Assembly (NCBI GenBank): GCA_038238915.1 | Contig: JBBSFH010000017.1 | Span: forward strand, 1-64,000 | Source of the DNA: JAVVHE01 sp038238915 | GTDB taxonomy: Bacteria; Pseudomonadota; Alphaproteobacteria; Sphingomonadales; Sphingomonadaceae | Reading direction: 5' to 3' | DNA length: 64,000 bases | Part shown: positions 35,197 through 43,726 of the stretch, one piece after another | How positions within the stretch are numbered: the stretch's first letter is position 1 | How the letters are laid out: each line of letters starts with the position of its first letter | Notes under the pieces: model-generated | The model's database searches: none | The model's input: only the letters and a program-made list of their open reading frames with translations | What the model was told of the DNA's origin: nothing | Made by a program: the position numbers and the translations under genes

Positions 35197-36234
35197 GTGG
35201 AGCAAACCCTGACCGCTACCGTCACCCCGATCCGCGCGATCGCCGCGCCCTCACCCGATCCAAGCCTCGATCCGCTGCTGGCGCTGGTCGCGCCCGAGAT
35301 GGGCGAGGTCAACCACGTAATCCTCGACCGGATGCGCTCGCCCGTTGCGCTGATCCCCGAACTCGCGGGGCATCTGATCGCGGGTGGCGGCAAGCGCCTG
35401 CGGCCGATGCTCACGCTCGCCTGCGCGCGGCTGCTCGGCTACGGCGGCACGCGCCATCACAGGCTCGCGGCGGCGGTCGAGTTCATCCACACCGCCACGC
35501 TTCTGCACGACGATGTCGTCGACATGAGCGGGCTGCGCCGGGGCAGGCGCACCGCGAACATCATCTGGGGCAACGCCGCCTCGGTGCTGGTCGGCGATTT
35601 CCTGTTCAGCCGCGCGTTCGAACTGATGGTGGAGGACGGCTCGCTGCGCGTGCTAAAGATCCTCTCGGGCGCGTCTGCGGTGATCGCGGCGGGCGAAGTC
35701 GATCAGCTCTCCGCGCAGCGCCGCATCGAGACCGACGAGGACCGGTATCTGGCGATCATCACCGCCAAAACCGCCACGCTGTTCGCCGCCGCCGCCGAGA
35801 TCGCGGGCGTCGTTGCCGAACGCGAGGACGGCACCACCGAGGCGCTCGAAGGCTTCGGCCGCAATCTCGGCATCGCATTCCAGTTGATCGACGATGTGCT
35901 CGATTACGCGTCCGACTCGGACACGATGGGCAAGGCGAAGGGCGACGATTTCCGCGAGGGCAAGGTGACGCTGCCGGTGATCTTGGCCTATGCGCGCAGC
36001 GACGGCGCGGACCGTGCGTTCCTCGGCGAGACGATGGCAGGCCGCGCAGTGGCGGACGCCGATCTCGATCGCACGGTGGCGATCCTGCATGCCACCCGCG
36101 CGCTCGACGATACGCGCGCGCGCGCGCGGCTGTACGCGGACCGCGCCGCGCAAGCGCTCGCGCGATTCCCGGGCGGAGCGGCGAAAGCGGCGCTGCTCGA
36201 GGCGACCGCGTTCGCCGCTGCGCGGGGCTATTAG
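35197..36234 (+). CDS. ispB: All-trans polyprenyl diphosphate synthase
   Basis: A 345-residue trans-prenyltransferase that elongates the ubiquinone side chain. Aspartate-rich motifs are LLHDDVVDMSGLRRG (first DDxxD) and QLIDDVLDYASD (second). GGGKRLRPML binds the diphosphate. The start is taken as GTG at 35197 (VEQTLTATVTPIRA); the frame extends upstream into ribA but without homologous content, and no ribosome binding site is obvious. Chain length (probably C50 in sphingomonads) is not deduced from sequence. Confidence 0.87.
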   Translation: MEQTLTATVTPIRAIAAPSPDPSLDPLLALVAPEMGEVNHVILDRMRSPVALIPELAGHLIAGGGKRLRPMLTLACARLLGYGGTRHHRLAAAVEFIHTATLLHDDVVDMSGLRRGRRTANIIWGNAASVLVGDFLFSRAFELMVEDGSLRVLKILSGASAVIAAGEVDQLSAQRRIETDEDRYLAIITAKTATLFAAAAEIAGVVAEREDGTTEALEGFGRNLGIAFQLIDDVLDYASDSDTMGKAKGDDFREGKVTLPVILAYARSDGADRAFLGETMAGRAVADADLDRTVAILHATRALDDTRARARLYADRAAQALARFPGGAAKAALLEATAFAAARGY

Positions 36235-36262
36235 CGCCTGATTTTGGCAGGGTGACGCCGTT

Positions 36263-37819
36263 GTGCTCCACGATTCCACGGGCAAACCGGGCGTGACGTC
36301 TCTGCGTCTGATCCTCGGCGATCAGCTGACCACAGACTTGCCCGCGCTCGCCGACATCGATGCCGGGCGCGACACCGTGCTCATGATCGAGGCGGCCGAA
36401 GAGTTCACCTGCGTCCCTTACCATAAGCAGAAGATTGTGCTCGTCCTGTCGGCGATGCGGTACTTCGCTGACGAATTGCGCCAGCGCGGGATCATGGTCG
36501 ACTATGTTCGGCTCGATGCGCGAGGAAATAGCGGCTCGCTCACCTCCGAAGTTGTGCGCGCAATCACGCAGCATCGGCCTGACCGGCTGGTTGTTACCGA
36601 GCCATCGGAGTGGCGAGTGCTGCAAGTGGTCGAAAGCTGGGCGGGCACAACCAGTGTTCCGGTTGAAGTACGCCCGGACGATCGCTTCTTTGCCAGCCGC
36701 GCGCGTTTCACTGAATGGACCCGCGGTCGGCGCGTCTGGCGCATGGAGCATTTCTACCGCGAGATGCGCCGCGAACACGCGATTCTCATGGACGGCGAGC
36801 AGCCCGCAGGCGGCGAATGGAATTACGATTCGGAGAACCGCAAGCGCCTCCCCGCGCAGACGCACCCGCCCGAACGCCGACGTTTCGCGCCCGATACGAC
36901 AACGCGCGAAGTGATCGCGCTGGTCGAGCGACGATTCAGCGATCACTTTGGCATGACGCAAGAATTCGGCTGGCCAGTCACCCGCGCCGAAGCCCTCCTC
37001 GCGCTCGACGACTTCATCGTCCATGTGCTGCCCAGCTTCGGCGACTATCAGGATGCGATGAAGGCGGGCTCGCCGTTCCTGTTCCACTCGCTCATCGCAC
37101 CCGCGTTGAACCTGGGGCTGCTGTGCGCGCGCGAGGTTTGCCACGCCGCCGAGGCTGCGTGGCGCGCGGGAGCCGCACCATTGAACGCGGTCGAGGGATT
37201 TGTGCGGCAGATCCTTGGCTGGCGCGAATATGTCCGCGGCGTCTACTGGGCGCTGATGCCCGGCTACGCGGACGAGAATGCGCTCGGGGCGACGCGGCCC
37301 CTGCCCGCCTTCTACTGGACTGGCGAGACGGACATGCGTTGCCTGCGCGAAGCGATCGGGAGCACCGCGCGCCACGCCTATTCGCACCACATCCAGCGCC
37401 TGATGATCACGGGGAACTTCGCGCTATTGGCTGGTATTGCGCCAAGGGAGATCGAGCGCTGGTATCTGGCGGTGTATGCGGACGCGCACGAATGGGTCGA
37501 GATGCCCAACACGCTCGGCATGGCAGTCTTCGCCGATGGCGGACGGATGGCGTCCAAACCTTATGCGGCATCGGGCGCGTATATCGACCGCATGTCGGAC
37601 TTCTGTCCGGACTGCGCGTTCGACGTCAAGCAGAAGACGGGGCCACGCGCCTGTCCTTTCAACTATCTCTACTGGGCCTTCCTGATCCGCCAGCACGGTC
37701 GCCTTGCCGCAAACCCGCGTCTCGCCATGCCGTATCGAACGCTCGCGGGCTGGAGTGCGGAACGCAAGACCGCAGTAACGGTGGAAGCGGATGCGTTCCT
37801 CGGAGGACTGGGCGGCTAA
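36263..37819 (+). CDS. phrB: FeS bacterial cryptochrome/(6-4) photolyase
   Basis: A 518-residue member of the PhrB/CryB (FeS-BCP) branch of the photolyase family. Cysteines 360, 448, 451 and 464 match the [4Fe-4S] ligands of Agrobacterium PhrB (350, 438, 441, 454) with a constant offset of ten. This suggests that the in-frame GTG at 36293 (LRLILGDQL region) may be the true start, although the GTG at 36263 has a better AGGGTGA site. SLIAPALNLGLL and AYSHHIQRLMITGNFAL lie in the FAD pocket. It repairs (6-4) photoproducts with light. The stop overlaps the stop of the convergent hydroxylase gene. Confidence 0.9.
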   Translation: MLHDSTGKPGVTSLRLILGDQLTTDLPALADIDAGRDTVLMIEAAEEFTCVPYHKQKIVLVLSAMRYFADELRQRGIMVDYVRLDARGNSGSLTSEVVRAITQHRPDRLVVTEPSEWRVLQVVESWAGTTSVPVEVRPDDRFFASRARFTEWTRGRRVWRMEHFYREMRREHAILMDGEQPAGGEWNYDSENRKRLPAQTHPPERRRFAPDTTTREVIALVERRFSDHFGMTQEFGWPVTRAEALLALDDFIVHVLPSFGDYQDAMKAGSPFLFHSLIAPALNLGLLCAREVCHAAEAAWRAGAAPLNAVEGFVRQILGWREYVRGVYWALMPGYADENALGATRPLPAFYWTGETDMRCLREAIGSTARHAYSHHIQRLMITGNFALLAGIAPREIERWYLAVYADAHEWVEMPNTLGMAVFADGGRMASKPYAASGAYIDRMSDFCPDCAFDVKQKTGPRACPFNYLYWAFLIRQHGRLAANPRLAMPYRTLAGWSAERKTAVTVEADAFLGGLGG

Positions 37820-38949
37820 ACGCCCATCCCGCCCCGCCGGGTCGCCGCGAACAGCGCACGCACCAGATCGCGCTCCTCACCGGTCAACTCGGGTCGCCAG
37901 ATGTCGAAGATCAGCACGGTGCGGTCTGACGCGCTCTCGTTCGCAGCCTCATGCTCGATCGTATCGTCGAACACCCACGCCTCGCCTTCGCGCCACTGTC
38001 GCGGCTCGTTGCCGACGCGCAGCCAGCAGCCCGGCGGCGCGATTACCGCGAGGTGGCAGATCAGCCGCGAGTTCAGAAAGCCGTGGTGCGGGGGAATACG
38101 CGCGCCCGGACGCAGCCGCGAAAACAGCACCGATGGCGTCCCCGCGCTGTCGCACAGCGGCACCTGCGCGAGTGCGGCCATCGTCGCGGGGAAACGCGCC
38201 GATTCCGCAGGAACCCCCTCCTTCACCAGATATAGCGCGCTCCAGCCCGCGTTCCCCGCGAGGCCCAGATCGTCGGCACCCGGCCGGATCGCATCCGCCT
38301 CCACATACGGCGCGAACGGCAGATCGAGCGCCGCCTGCAATTCCGCCCGAATCGCGGGCGCGGCAGCTTCGAGCGCGGGAATCCAGGCAAAATCCGCAGG
38401 ATCGAACCATTCGGTGGGTGCCAAACCGGGGAAATAGAAGCGGCTTGGTTGCTGCGGGTAGATCTGCGCGCGCCCGGCAATCAGATCGAGCGCGCGCGCA
38501 AATCGGGGCGACGAACGGCCCGCCACGAATCCCGCCTCCGCCAGCGCAGCCTCCAGACGCGCCGATTGGTGCGCGGCATGGCCATCGACCGCCGCAGCAG
38601 CGCGATGGACTTCGCTGGCGAGTGCGGCCGGCAGCCGCGCAGGATCGCCCGCCGCGCGCACCGCACCCGCATAGACCGGGGCTGCGTCCTCATGCTGCCC
38701 CGCGTCGGCGAGGAGATCGGCCTTGAGGATCAGGATTTGTGGCTCGCGCGGGGCGAGCGCCAGCGCGCGCTCGCTGGCGGCGCGCGCGGCCTCAGCGTCG
38801 CCGAGCGCGCGGTGCGCGGTGGCCAGCCCGAACCACGCGCGGGCATTGGCGGGCGCGGCAAGGGCGGCGCGTTCGAGCAGGGGCGCGGCAGTGGCGGCGT
38901 CGCCCGCACGAAGCGCGGCAAGGCCTTGGGCGAGCGGATCGGAAGTCAT
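37816..38949 (-). CDS. TPR protein fused to aspartyl/asparaginyl beta-hydroxylase domain
   Basis: A 377-residue protein. Residues 1-110 form about three tetratricopeptide repeats (GLAALRAGDAATAAPLLERA and following). Residues 190-370 form an Asp_Arg_Hydrox domain of the 2-oxoglutarate/Fe(II) type, with SRLRPGARIPPHHGF and FDDTIEHEAANES carrying the likely iron histidines. A near-ideal GGAGGTGACG site precedes the ATG. Target proteins or small-molecule substrates are unknown. It follows the FAD oxidase gene on the same strand, with a hairpin between. Confidence 0.85.
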   Translation of the reverse strand: MTSDPLAQGLAALRAGDAATAAPLLERAALAAPANARAWFGLATAHRALGDAEAARAASERALALAPREPQILILKADLLADAGQHEDAAPVYAGAVRAAGDPARLPAALASEVHRAAAAVDGHAAHQSARLEAALAEAGFVAGRSSPRFARALDLIAGRAQIYPQQPSRFYFPGLAPTEWFDPADFAWIPALEAAAPAIRAELQAALDLPFAPYVEADAIRPGADDLGLAGNAGWSALYLVKEGVPAESARFPATMAALAQVPLCDSAGTPSVLFSRLRPGARIPPHHGFLNSRLICHLAVIAPPGCWLRVGNEPRQWREGEAWVFDDTIEHEAANESASDRTVLIFDIWRPELTGEERDLVRALFAATRRGGMGV

Positions 38950-38962
38950 CGTCACCTCCCTA

Positions 38963-38989
38963 CTCCTCTCCCGCAAAGCGGGGGAGGAG
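38963..38989. repeat. GC-rich hairpin between oxidase and hydroxylase genes
   Basis: CTCCTCTCCCGC and GCGGGGGAGGAG form a 12-base-pair stem (one G-T pair) around AAA. It lies between the stop of the FAD oxidase gene and the ribosome binding site of the hydroxylase gene, both leftward. The CTCCCGC/GCGGGGGAG arms resemble the inner hairpin of the REP-like repeats nearby, so it may be a degenerate half unit; no T tract follows. Confidence 0.55.
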
Positions 38990-38991
38990 AA

Positions 38992-40392
38992 CTACAGCGC
39001 AAGCTTCCCCGGATTCATAATATCCAGCGGATCGAGCGCGCGCTTGATCGCGCGCATCGCGGCCAGCTTGGCGGGATCGCCCAGCCGCGCGAGTTCGCCC
39101 GCCTTGAACGCGCCGATACCATGTTCCGCCGAGATCGATCCGCCCACCGCCACGACGCGGTCGTGGACCAACATCGTGATCGGCCCCGCGTTGGCGGCAA
39201 GCCAACCGGGCCCCGCGCCGATCGGTGCGCGCACGTTATAGTGGAGGTTGCCGTCGCCCAGATGCCCGAACGCGAACACGCGCGCGGCGGGCGAAACGGC
39301 GGCGATCGCCGCCTCGGTCCCCGCCATGAACACGGGCACGGCGGCGACCGGCAGCGCGATATCGTGCTTGACCGCCGGGCCGTCCATTCGCTCGGTCTCG
39401 GGCACACCCTCGCGGATCGCCCACAGCGCCGCCGCCTGCGCCTCGCTCGCCGCGATCACCGCATCCTGCGCATGCTCGGCGAGCGTGGATTCCAGCGGCA
39501 GCATCAGGCCGGTGCCGCCGAGTTCGATCAGCACTGCCCACGCATGGCCGGGCAACGGATCGCGGTGTCCGGGCAGGTACGCCGCGACGAGCCGCGCGGC
39601 TTCGCCCGGCATCAGCTCGAAACTCTCGATCTGATCGCCAACCGCAGTGCGCAACGCGCCGAGCAACGCCAGCGCATCGGCCGGACTCGCAAGCCCCACC
39701 CACGCCACCACGCGCTCGGGCGGCACGGGTGCGAGCGCCAGCGCGACAGCGGTGACGATGCCCAGCGTGCCCTCCGCCCCGATCAGCAGCTGCTTGATAT
39801 CGAGCCCGCTATTGTCCTTCGCCAGCGGCCCAAGCTGGCGCAGCAGCGATCCATCGGGCAGCACCGCCTCCAGCCCCAGCACACGCGCGCGCATCGTGCC
39901 GTGGCGCAGCACCTGGACGCCGCCCGCATTGGTCGAAACCAGCCCGCCGATCGTGGCGCTGCCGCGCGCGGCAAGGCTGAGCGGAAAACGGCGGCCGACC
40001 GCGGCGGCGGCCTCGTGCGCGACCTGCAGGATCACGCCCGCTTCGGCGACCATCGTCAGCCCGTCCGCATCGATGCTGCGGATGGTGGTCAGCCGTTCGG
40101 TGGAGAGGAGCGCGGCGGCGCGGCCGGACGCGGGAAGCGCGCCACCGACCAGCCCGGTACGTCCCCCCTGCGGCACCAGCGCAACCCGGTGCGCTGCGGC
40201 GGCGCGCACGATCGCCTGCACCGCCCCGACGCTTGCGGGCCGCAACAACAGCGAAGCCTCGCCGAGCGTGCGCCCGCGCCAATCGGTCAGCCGCGGCGCG
40301 ATCAGCCCGATGTCTTCGCTCGCGCCGTCCGGTCCGGCAGCGGCGATCAGCGCGGCGCGCGCGGCATCGGTCAGCGGGGGCGTTTGCACCAT
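38992..40392 (-). CDS. FAD-linked oxidase, D-2-hydroxyacid dehydrogenase type
   Basis: A 466-residue flavoprotein of the FAD_binding_4/FAD-oxidase_C family (D-lactate, glycolate GlcD or D-2-hydroxyglutarate dehydrogenases). VPQGGRTGLVGGALP and STNAGGVQVLRHGT are FAD-binding stretches; FGHLGDGNLHYNV and SAEHGIG are carboxy-terminal signatures with metal/substrate His residues. GGGGAGG precedes the ATG. Substrate is not resolved. A single-protein D-2-hydroxyglutarate dehydrogenase is the most likely assignment by general architecture. Confidence 0.85.
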   Translation of the reverse strand: MVQTPPLTDAARAALIAAAGPDGASEDIGLIAPRLTDWRGRTLGEASLLLRPASVGAVQAIVRAAAAHRVALVPQGGRTGLVGGALPASGRAAALLSTERLTTIRSIDADGLTMVAEAGVILQVAHEAAAAVGRRFPLSLAARGSATIGGLVSTNAGGVQVLRHGTMRARVLGLEAVLPDGSLLRQLGPLAKDNSGLDIKQLLIGAEGTLGIVTAVALALAPVPPERVVAWVGLASPADALALLGALRTAVGDQIESFELMPGEAARLVAAYLPGHRDPLPGHAWAVLIELGGTGLMLPLESTLAEHAQDAVIAASEAQAAALWAIREGVPETERMDGPAVKHDIALPVAAVPVFMAGTEAAIAAVSPAARVFAFGHLGDGNLHYNVRAPIGAGPGWLAANAGPITMLVHDRVVAVGGSISAEHGIGAFKAGELARLGDPAKLAAMRAIKRALDPLDIMNPGKLAL

Positions 40393-40436
40393 GGCCTCCC
40401 CTACACCCGGGCGCTTCCCGGTTCACTTGCTATTCA

Positions 40437-40889
40437 ATGCCCGGGCCGCACTTGGGGGTGGTGAACTTCGATCGCCGCGCGCTCGCCGTCGCGCTGTTTG
40501 CGCTCGTGTCCAGCGCGGCTGTGGCGCAGGTGGCACGGCCCTCCCCACGCCCGCACCCGCGGGTCGCGCGCGTACCGGTCGCGCCGCCGCCGCTGGCTGG
40601 CCACGATACGCCGGGTTCCAGCGGGGATCGGCGCGCGTGCGTCGAAGCCGACCGAATCATGGGCGCGACCGTGCTCGGCGATCGCACGATCGAACTTCTG
40701 CTCGATGATGGCGAGCGGCTGCACATGTCGTTTGCCGCCGATTGCCCGTTTCTGGGCTTCTACCAGGGCTTCTACTATCGCCGCACGCAGGCGGGAAAAC
40801 TGTGCGCCGGGCATGATAGCATCATCGATCGTTCTGGCGGCGCGTGCTTCATCGAACAAATTCGCCGACACCGTGCGCCCAAGCCTTAA
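40437..40889 (+). CDS. Small exported protein of unknown function
   Basis: About 150 residues with a signal peptide (RRALAVALFALVSSAAVAQ), a Pro/Arg/Val-rich linker and a carboxy-terminal part with four cysteines (ACVEAD, DCPFLGFYQGFYYRRT, LCAGHD, GACFIEQI) that could form disulfides. Conserved in style with small sphingomonad secreted proteins, but no function is known to me. ATG at 40437 is used; GTGs at 40458 and 40461, next to a G-rich stretch, are alternatives. Confidence 0.6.
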   Translation: MPGPHLGVVNFDRRALAVALFALVSSAAVAQVARPSPRPHPRVARVPVAPPPLAGHDTPGSSGDRRACVEADRIMGATVLGDRTIELLLDDGERLHMSFAADCPFLGFYQGFYYRRTQAGKLCAGHDSIIDRSGGACFIEQIRRHRAPKP

Positions 40890-40965
40890 TAGCTGGCGTT
40901 AATAACCGGCAAAGACTATGGACGGCCGCGCGGCGGAGTCGACCCCCCGCGATTACAGGAACTTC

Positions 40966-42444
40966 ATGACTTTCGATCAACTGGGCTTGTCCGAAGACTT
41001 GCTGCGCGCGGTGACCGACGCGGGCTATACCACGCCGACCCCGATCCAGATGCAGACCATCCCCGCCGTGCTGATGGGCAAGGATGTGATCGGCGTCGCG
41101 CAGACCGGCACGGGCAAGACCGCCGCATTCGTGCTCCCGATGATCGATATTCTTGGCGAGGGGCGCGCGCGCGCGCGGATGCCGCGTTCGCTGATCATCG
41201 CGCCGACGCGCGAATTGGCGCAGCAGGTGAGCGAGAACTTCGTCAAATACGGCCGCAACCACAAGCTCACCATGGTACTGCTGATCGGTGGCGTCGCGTT
41301 CGGCGATCAGGACCGCGCTTTGACGCAGGGCGTGGACGTGCTGATCTGCACCCCCGGCCGCTTTCTCGACCAGTTCGAGCGCGGCAAGATACTTCTGAGT
41401 GGTGTCGAGATATTGGTGATCGACGAGGCGGACCGGATGCTCGACATGGGCTTCATCCCCGATGTCGAACGCATCTGCTCGTTGTTGCCGCCCAAACGCC
41501 AGACATTGCTGTTTTCCGCCACGATGCCCGGCCCGGTAAAGAAGCTCGCGGACAAGTTCCTGCGCGAACCCAAGCTGATCGAGACCAGCCGCGCGGCAAG
41601 CACCAACGCGGACATCACGCAGTTACTGGTACAGGTTGGATCGCGCGGCAAACGCGAGGCGCTGCGGCGGATATTGCTGCAACCTGAAGTCACCAGCGCG
41701 ATGGTGTTCAGCAATCGCAAGACCACAGTGCGCGAGCTATACGATAGTCTCAAGAAAGCGGGCGTCCGCGTCGGACAGATCCATGGCGACATGGAACAGC
41801 CCGAGCGCCTGCGCGAACTCGATCGCTTCCGCGGCGACGAGATCAACGTGCTAGTCGCCAGCGACGTCGCCGCGCGCGGGCTGGACATCAAGGGCGTCAG
41901 CCACGTCATCAACTACGACGTCCCCCACCACGCCGAGGATTACGTCCACCGCATCGGCCGCACCGGCCGCGCGGGCAACACCGGCACCGCGATCACCTTG
42001 GCCACCGAAGACGATGCCGAGAAGATCGCCGATGTCGAAAAGCTGATCGGCCAGCCGATCCCGCGCGAAGGCGTGCCCGCAAAGGCGGCGTCTCCCGCCG
42101 CCCAGCCGGTGTCCGACACCGCCGAAGACCCCACCCCTCGCGCCAGCGACCGCCGCCGAGCCGGAGCCAAACCCCGCGCCGCCTCGGCCGACCGCGCCGC
42201 CCGCGCCCCCCGCGCCCAGCCCGATCGCACCCCCGAACCCGCCCGCGCCCGCGACCCCCGCCCACCCCGCGACCCCCGCCCCGAACGCGAACCCCGCGAA
42301 GCGCGTGCGCCACGGCGCGAACCCGAGGTGCGCGCTGCGCCAGTGCCACGCGCCGCGCCCAAGGCTGCCGCCAACGGCAATAGCGAGCGCGTGTGGGAGG
42401 GGCCGGTCCCGGCCTTCTTGGGGGTTTCGGCGCGCGCGGCCTGA
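40966..42444 (+). CDS. DEAD-box RNA helicase, RhlE/DbpA-like
   Basis: A 492-residue helicase. Ordered motifs: PTPIQMQ (Q), AQTGTGKT (I), APTRELAQQ (Ia), TPGRFLD (Ib), DEADRMLD (II), SAT (III), MVFSNRK (IV), ARGLDI (V) and HRIGRTGR (VI). After about residue 380 comes a 110-residue tail dominated by Arg, Pro, Ala, Glu and Asp with repeated RDPRP-type steps, likely disordered and RNA-binding. The ATG at 40966 has AGGA five bases upstream; an ATG at 40918 is possible. Role in ribosome assembly or cold adaptation is family-level inference. Confidence 0.9.
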   Translation: MTFDQLGLSEDLLRAVTDAGYTTPTPIQMQTIPAVLMGKDVIGVAQTGTGKTAAFVLPMIDILGEGRARARMPRSLIIAPTRELAQQVSENFVKYGRNHKLTMVLLIGGVAFGDQDRALTQGVDVLICTPGRFLDQFERGKILLSGVEILVIDEADRMLDMGFIPDVERICSLLPPKRQTLLFSATMPGPVKKLADKFLREPKLIETSRAASTNADITQLLVQVGSRGKREALRRILLQPEVTSAMVFSNRKTTVRELYDSLKKAGVRVGQIHGDMEQPERLRELDRFRGDEINVLVASDVAARGLDIKGVSHVINYDVPHHAEDYVHRIGRTGRAGNTGTAITLATEDDAEKIADVEKLIGQPIPREGVPAKAASPAAQPVSDTAEDPTPRASDRRRAGAKPRAASADRAARAPRAQPDRTPEPARARDPRPPRDPRPEREPREARAPRREPEVRAAPVPRAAPKAAANGNSERVWEGPVPAFLGVSARAA

Positions 42445-42492
42445 TGATTGAGCCGGTAAGTTATGGCTTATGCGTCCGCCCGAACGAGCACA

Positions 42493-43299
42493 TCAAGCGA
42501 CGAAAGAATCTAGTGCGGCATGCAACGCGGCGGCTTGCTTTTCCGTTGCTTCAAGGTCTGGCCCAATCATCTTTAGAAGCGGTGTGGGCAAAGCTGAGTC
42601 AGCATGAAGCAGGTTTTCTCCTACAAACTTTATCGATACGAGAGCATCGCGCAGTCTCCTGCGTAAAACGGGTTCATGGTGCGCGAGCCTGTTGCGCGCT
42701 TGATAGAGCACTTCCAGATTTTCTGCGACAGTCGCGCGCTTCAGCTTCTTGTCGGGAAATGTTCGTTTAAGCGTTGGACGCCATAGGGTTTGCTCGTAAT
42801 CGGCACTGTAGAGGCGCTTCCATGTATAGAAAGTAGTCTCGGCAATCACCTTGCCGATCGGAACATTGATCTGCTTGCGTCTTTCGATGGCTCGTTTCAG
42901 ATGAGGGATCGCTACAGGGCGACCATGAGGAAACGCCGTCACTTCAAGCGCAGCCTTCTCAGATTGAGAGAGCTTGGCGTACTCGGAACGACGCGCGCTA
43001 TCCAGAGCTTTTCTGGCATTTTCGTTTTCGGTTTTCCTCCACTGGAACGGTGCTGGCGGGTGTGTCAGCCAGTCTGGCGTGCCAAAGAACGAAGTCAGGT
43101 TGTCTGAAACAGCATTGCGAAGCGCAATTTCGACGCAGGCGATTACGTTCATGAGTTGAGCGTTGAGCCTGAGCATGTCACGGTGGAGTTCGATCGCGGC
43201 GCGAGTGGAGCCGGTCAGCTTTTGAAAGGCTGCGAGCCGCTCTGGGGAGATCAGCATAGCTAGCTGAGGGATGTCGTTGTCGTCCAGACCCGTTGACAT
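42493..43299 (-). CDS. Abi-family protein with HEPN-like motif
   Basis: A 268-residue, mainly helical protein resembling the Abi_2/AbiD-AbiF abortive-infection family. The amino-terminal helices include LHRDMLRLNAQLMNVIACVEIALRNAVSD, and Arg202-x4-His207 in ARNRLAHHEPV is the RNase-type HEPN motif typical of these proteins. A GCGAG stretch precedes the ATG. Base composition is visibly lower in GC than the flanking genes, suggesting acquisition. Phage defence by RNA cleavage is the family-level expectation; no companion toxin or antitoxin gene is adjacent. Confidence 0.72.
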   Translation of the reverse strand: MSTGLDDNDIPQLAMLISPERLAAFQKLTGSTRAAIELHRDMLRLNAQLMNVIACVEIALRNAVSDNLTSFFGTPDWLTHPPAPFQWRKTENENARKALDSARRSEYAKLSQSEKAALEVTAFPHGRPVAIPHLKRAIERRKQINVPIGKVIAETTFYTWKRLYSADYEQTLWRPTLKRTFPDKKLKRATVAENLEVLYQARNRLAHHEPVLRRRLRDALVSIKFVGENLLHADSALPTPLLKMIGPDLEATEKQAAALHAALDSFVA

Positions 43300-43389
43300 T
43301 GGCTCGCTGGTTCCATATTTTCAGAAGCGAAAAGTCGGGGTTCAATCGGCAGTTGTCTTCGGACGGCGGATTCCCGGCTTCCCAGATTA

Positions 43390-43419
43390 GGGGCATCTCC
43401 TGTTGGGGGTGCCCCTTTT
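43390..43419 (+). terminator. Rho-independent terminator without an assigned gene
   Basis: GGGGCATCTCC pairs with GGGGGTGCCCC across a TGTT loop (11 base pairs including two G-T), followed by TTTT and, shortly after, another TTTT. It is on the plus strand between the start of the leftward Abi gene and purS. No plus-strand gene ends nearby, so it may end a small RNA beginning around 43300-43340, or attenuate before purS. Confidence 0.6.
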
Positions 43420-43486
43420 GGTTTTGGGGCGCAATGGGAAGTCGTCTGACATTGCGAGTTTGCCCACCACCCCCTATCCCCGCCCC

Positions 43487-43726
43487 ATGATCGCCCGCGT
43501 CACCATCACCCTCAAGCCTGGCGTGCTCGACCCCCAGGGCCGCGCCATCCACCACGCGCTCGACGGCCTCGGCTTCGGCGATGTCAACCAAGTACGCCAG
43601 GGCAAGCTCATCGAACTCGATCTCGCCGACACCGATCCCACCGCCGCCCACACGCGCGTCGATGCCATGTGCCGCCGGTTGCTCGCCAACACCGTGATCG
43701 AGGCATACCGGATCGAGATCGCATGA
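43487..43726 (+). CDS. purS: Phosphoribosylformylglycinamidine synthase subunit PurS
   Basis: A 79-residue subunit of the three-part FGAM synthase (PurS-PurQ-PurL). RVTITLKPGVLDPQGRAI and DVNQVRQGKLIELDL are typical. Its ATGA overlap with purQ indicates translational coupling. It bridges PurQ and PurL for ammonia transfer in purine synthesis. The first codons lack a strong ribosome binding site. Confidence 0.92.
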   Translation: MIARVTITLKPGVLDPQGRAIHHALDGLGFGDVNQVRQGKLIELDLADTDPTAAHTRVDAMCRRLLANTVIEAYRIEIA

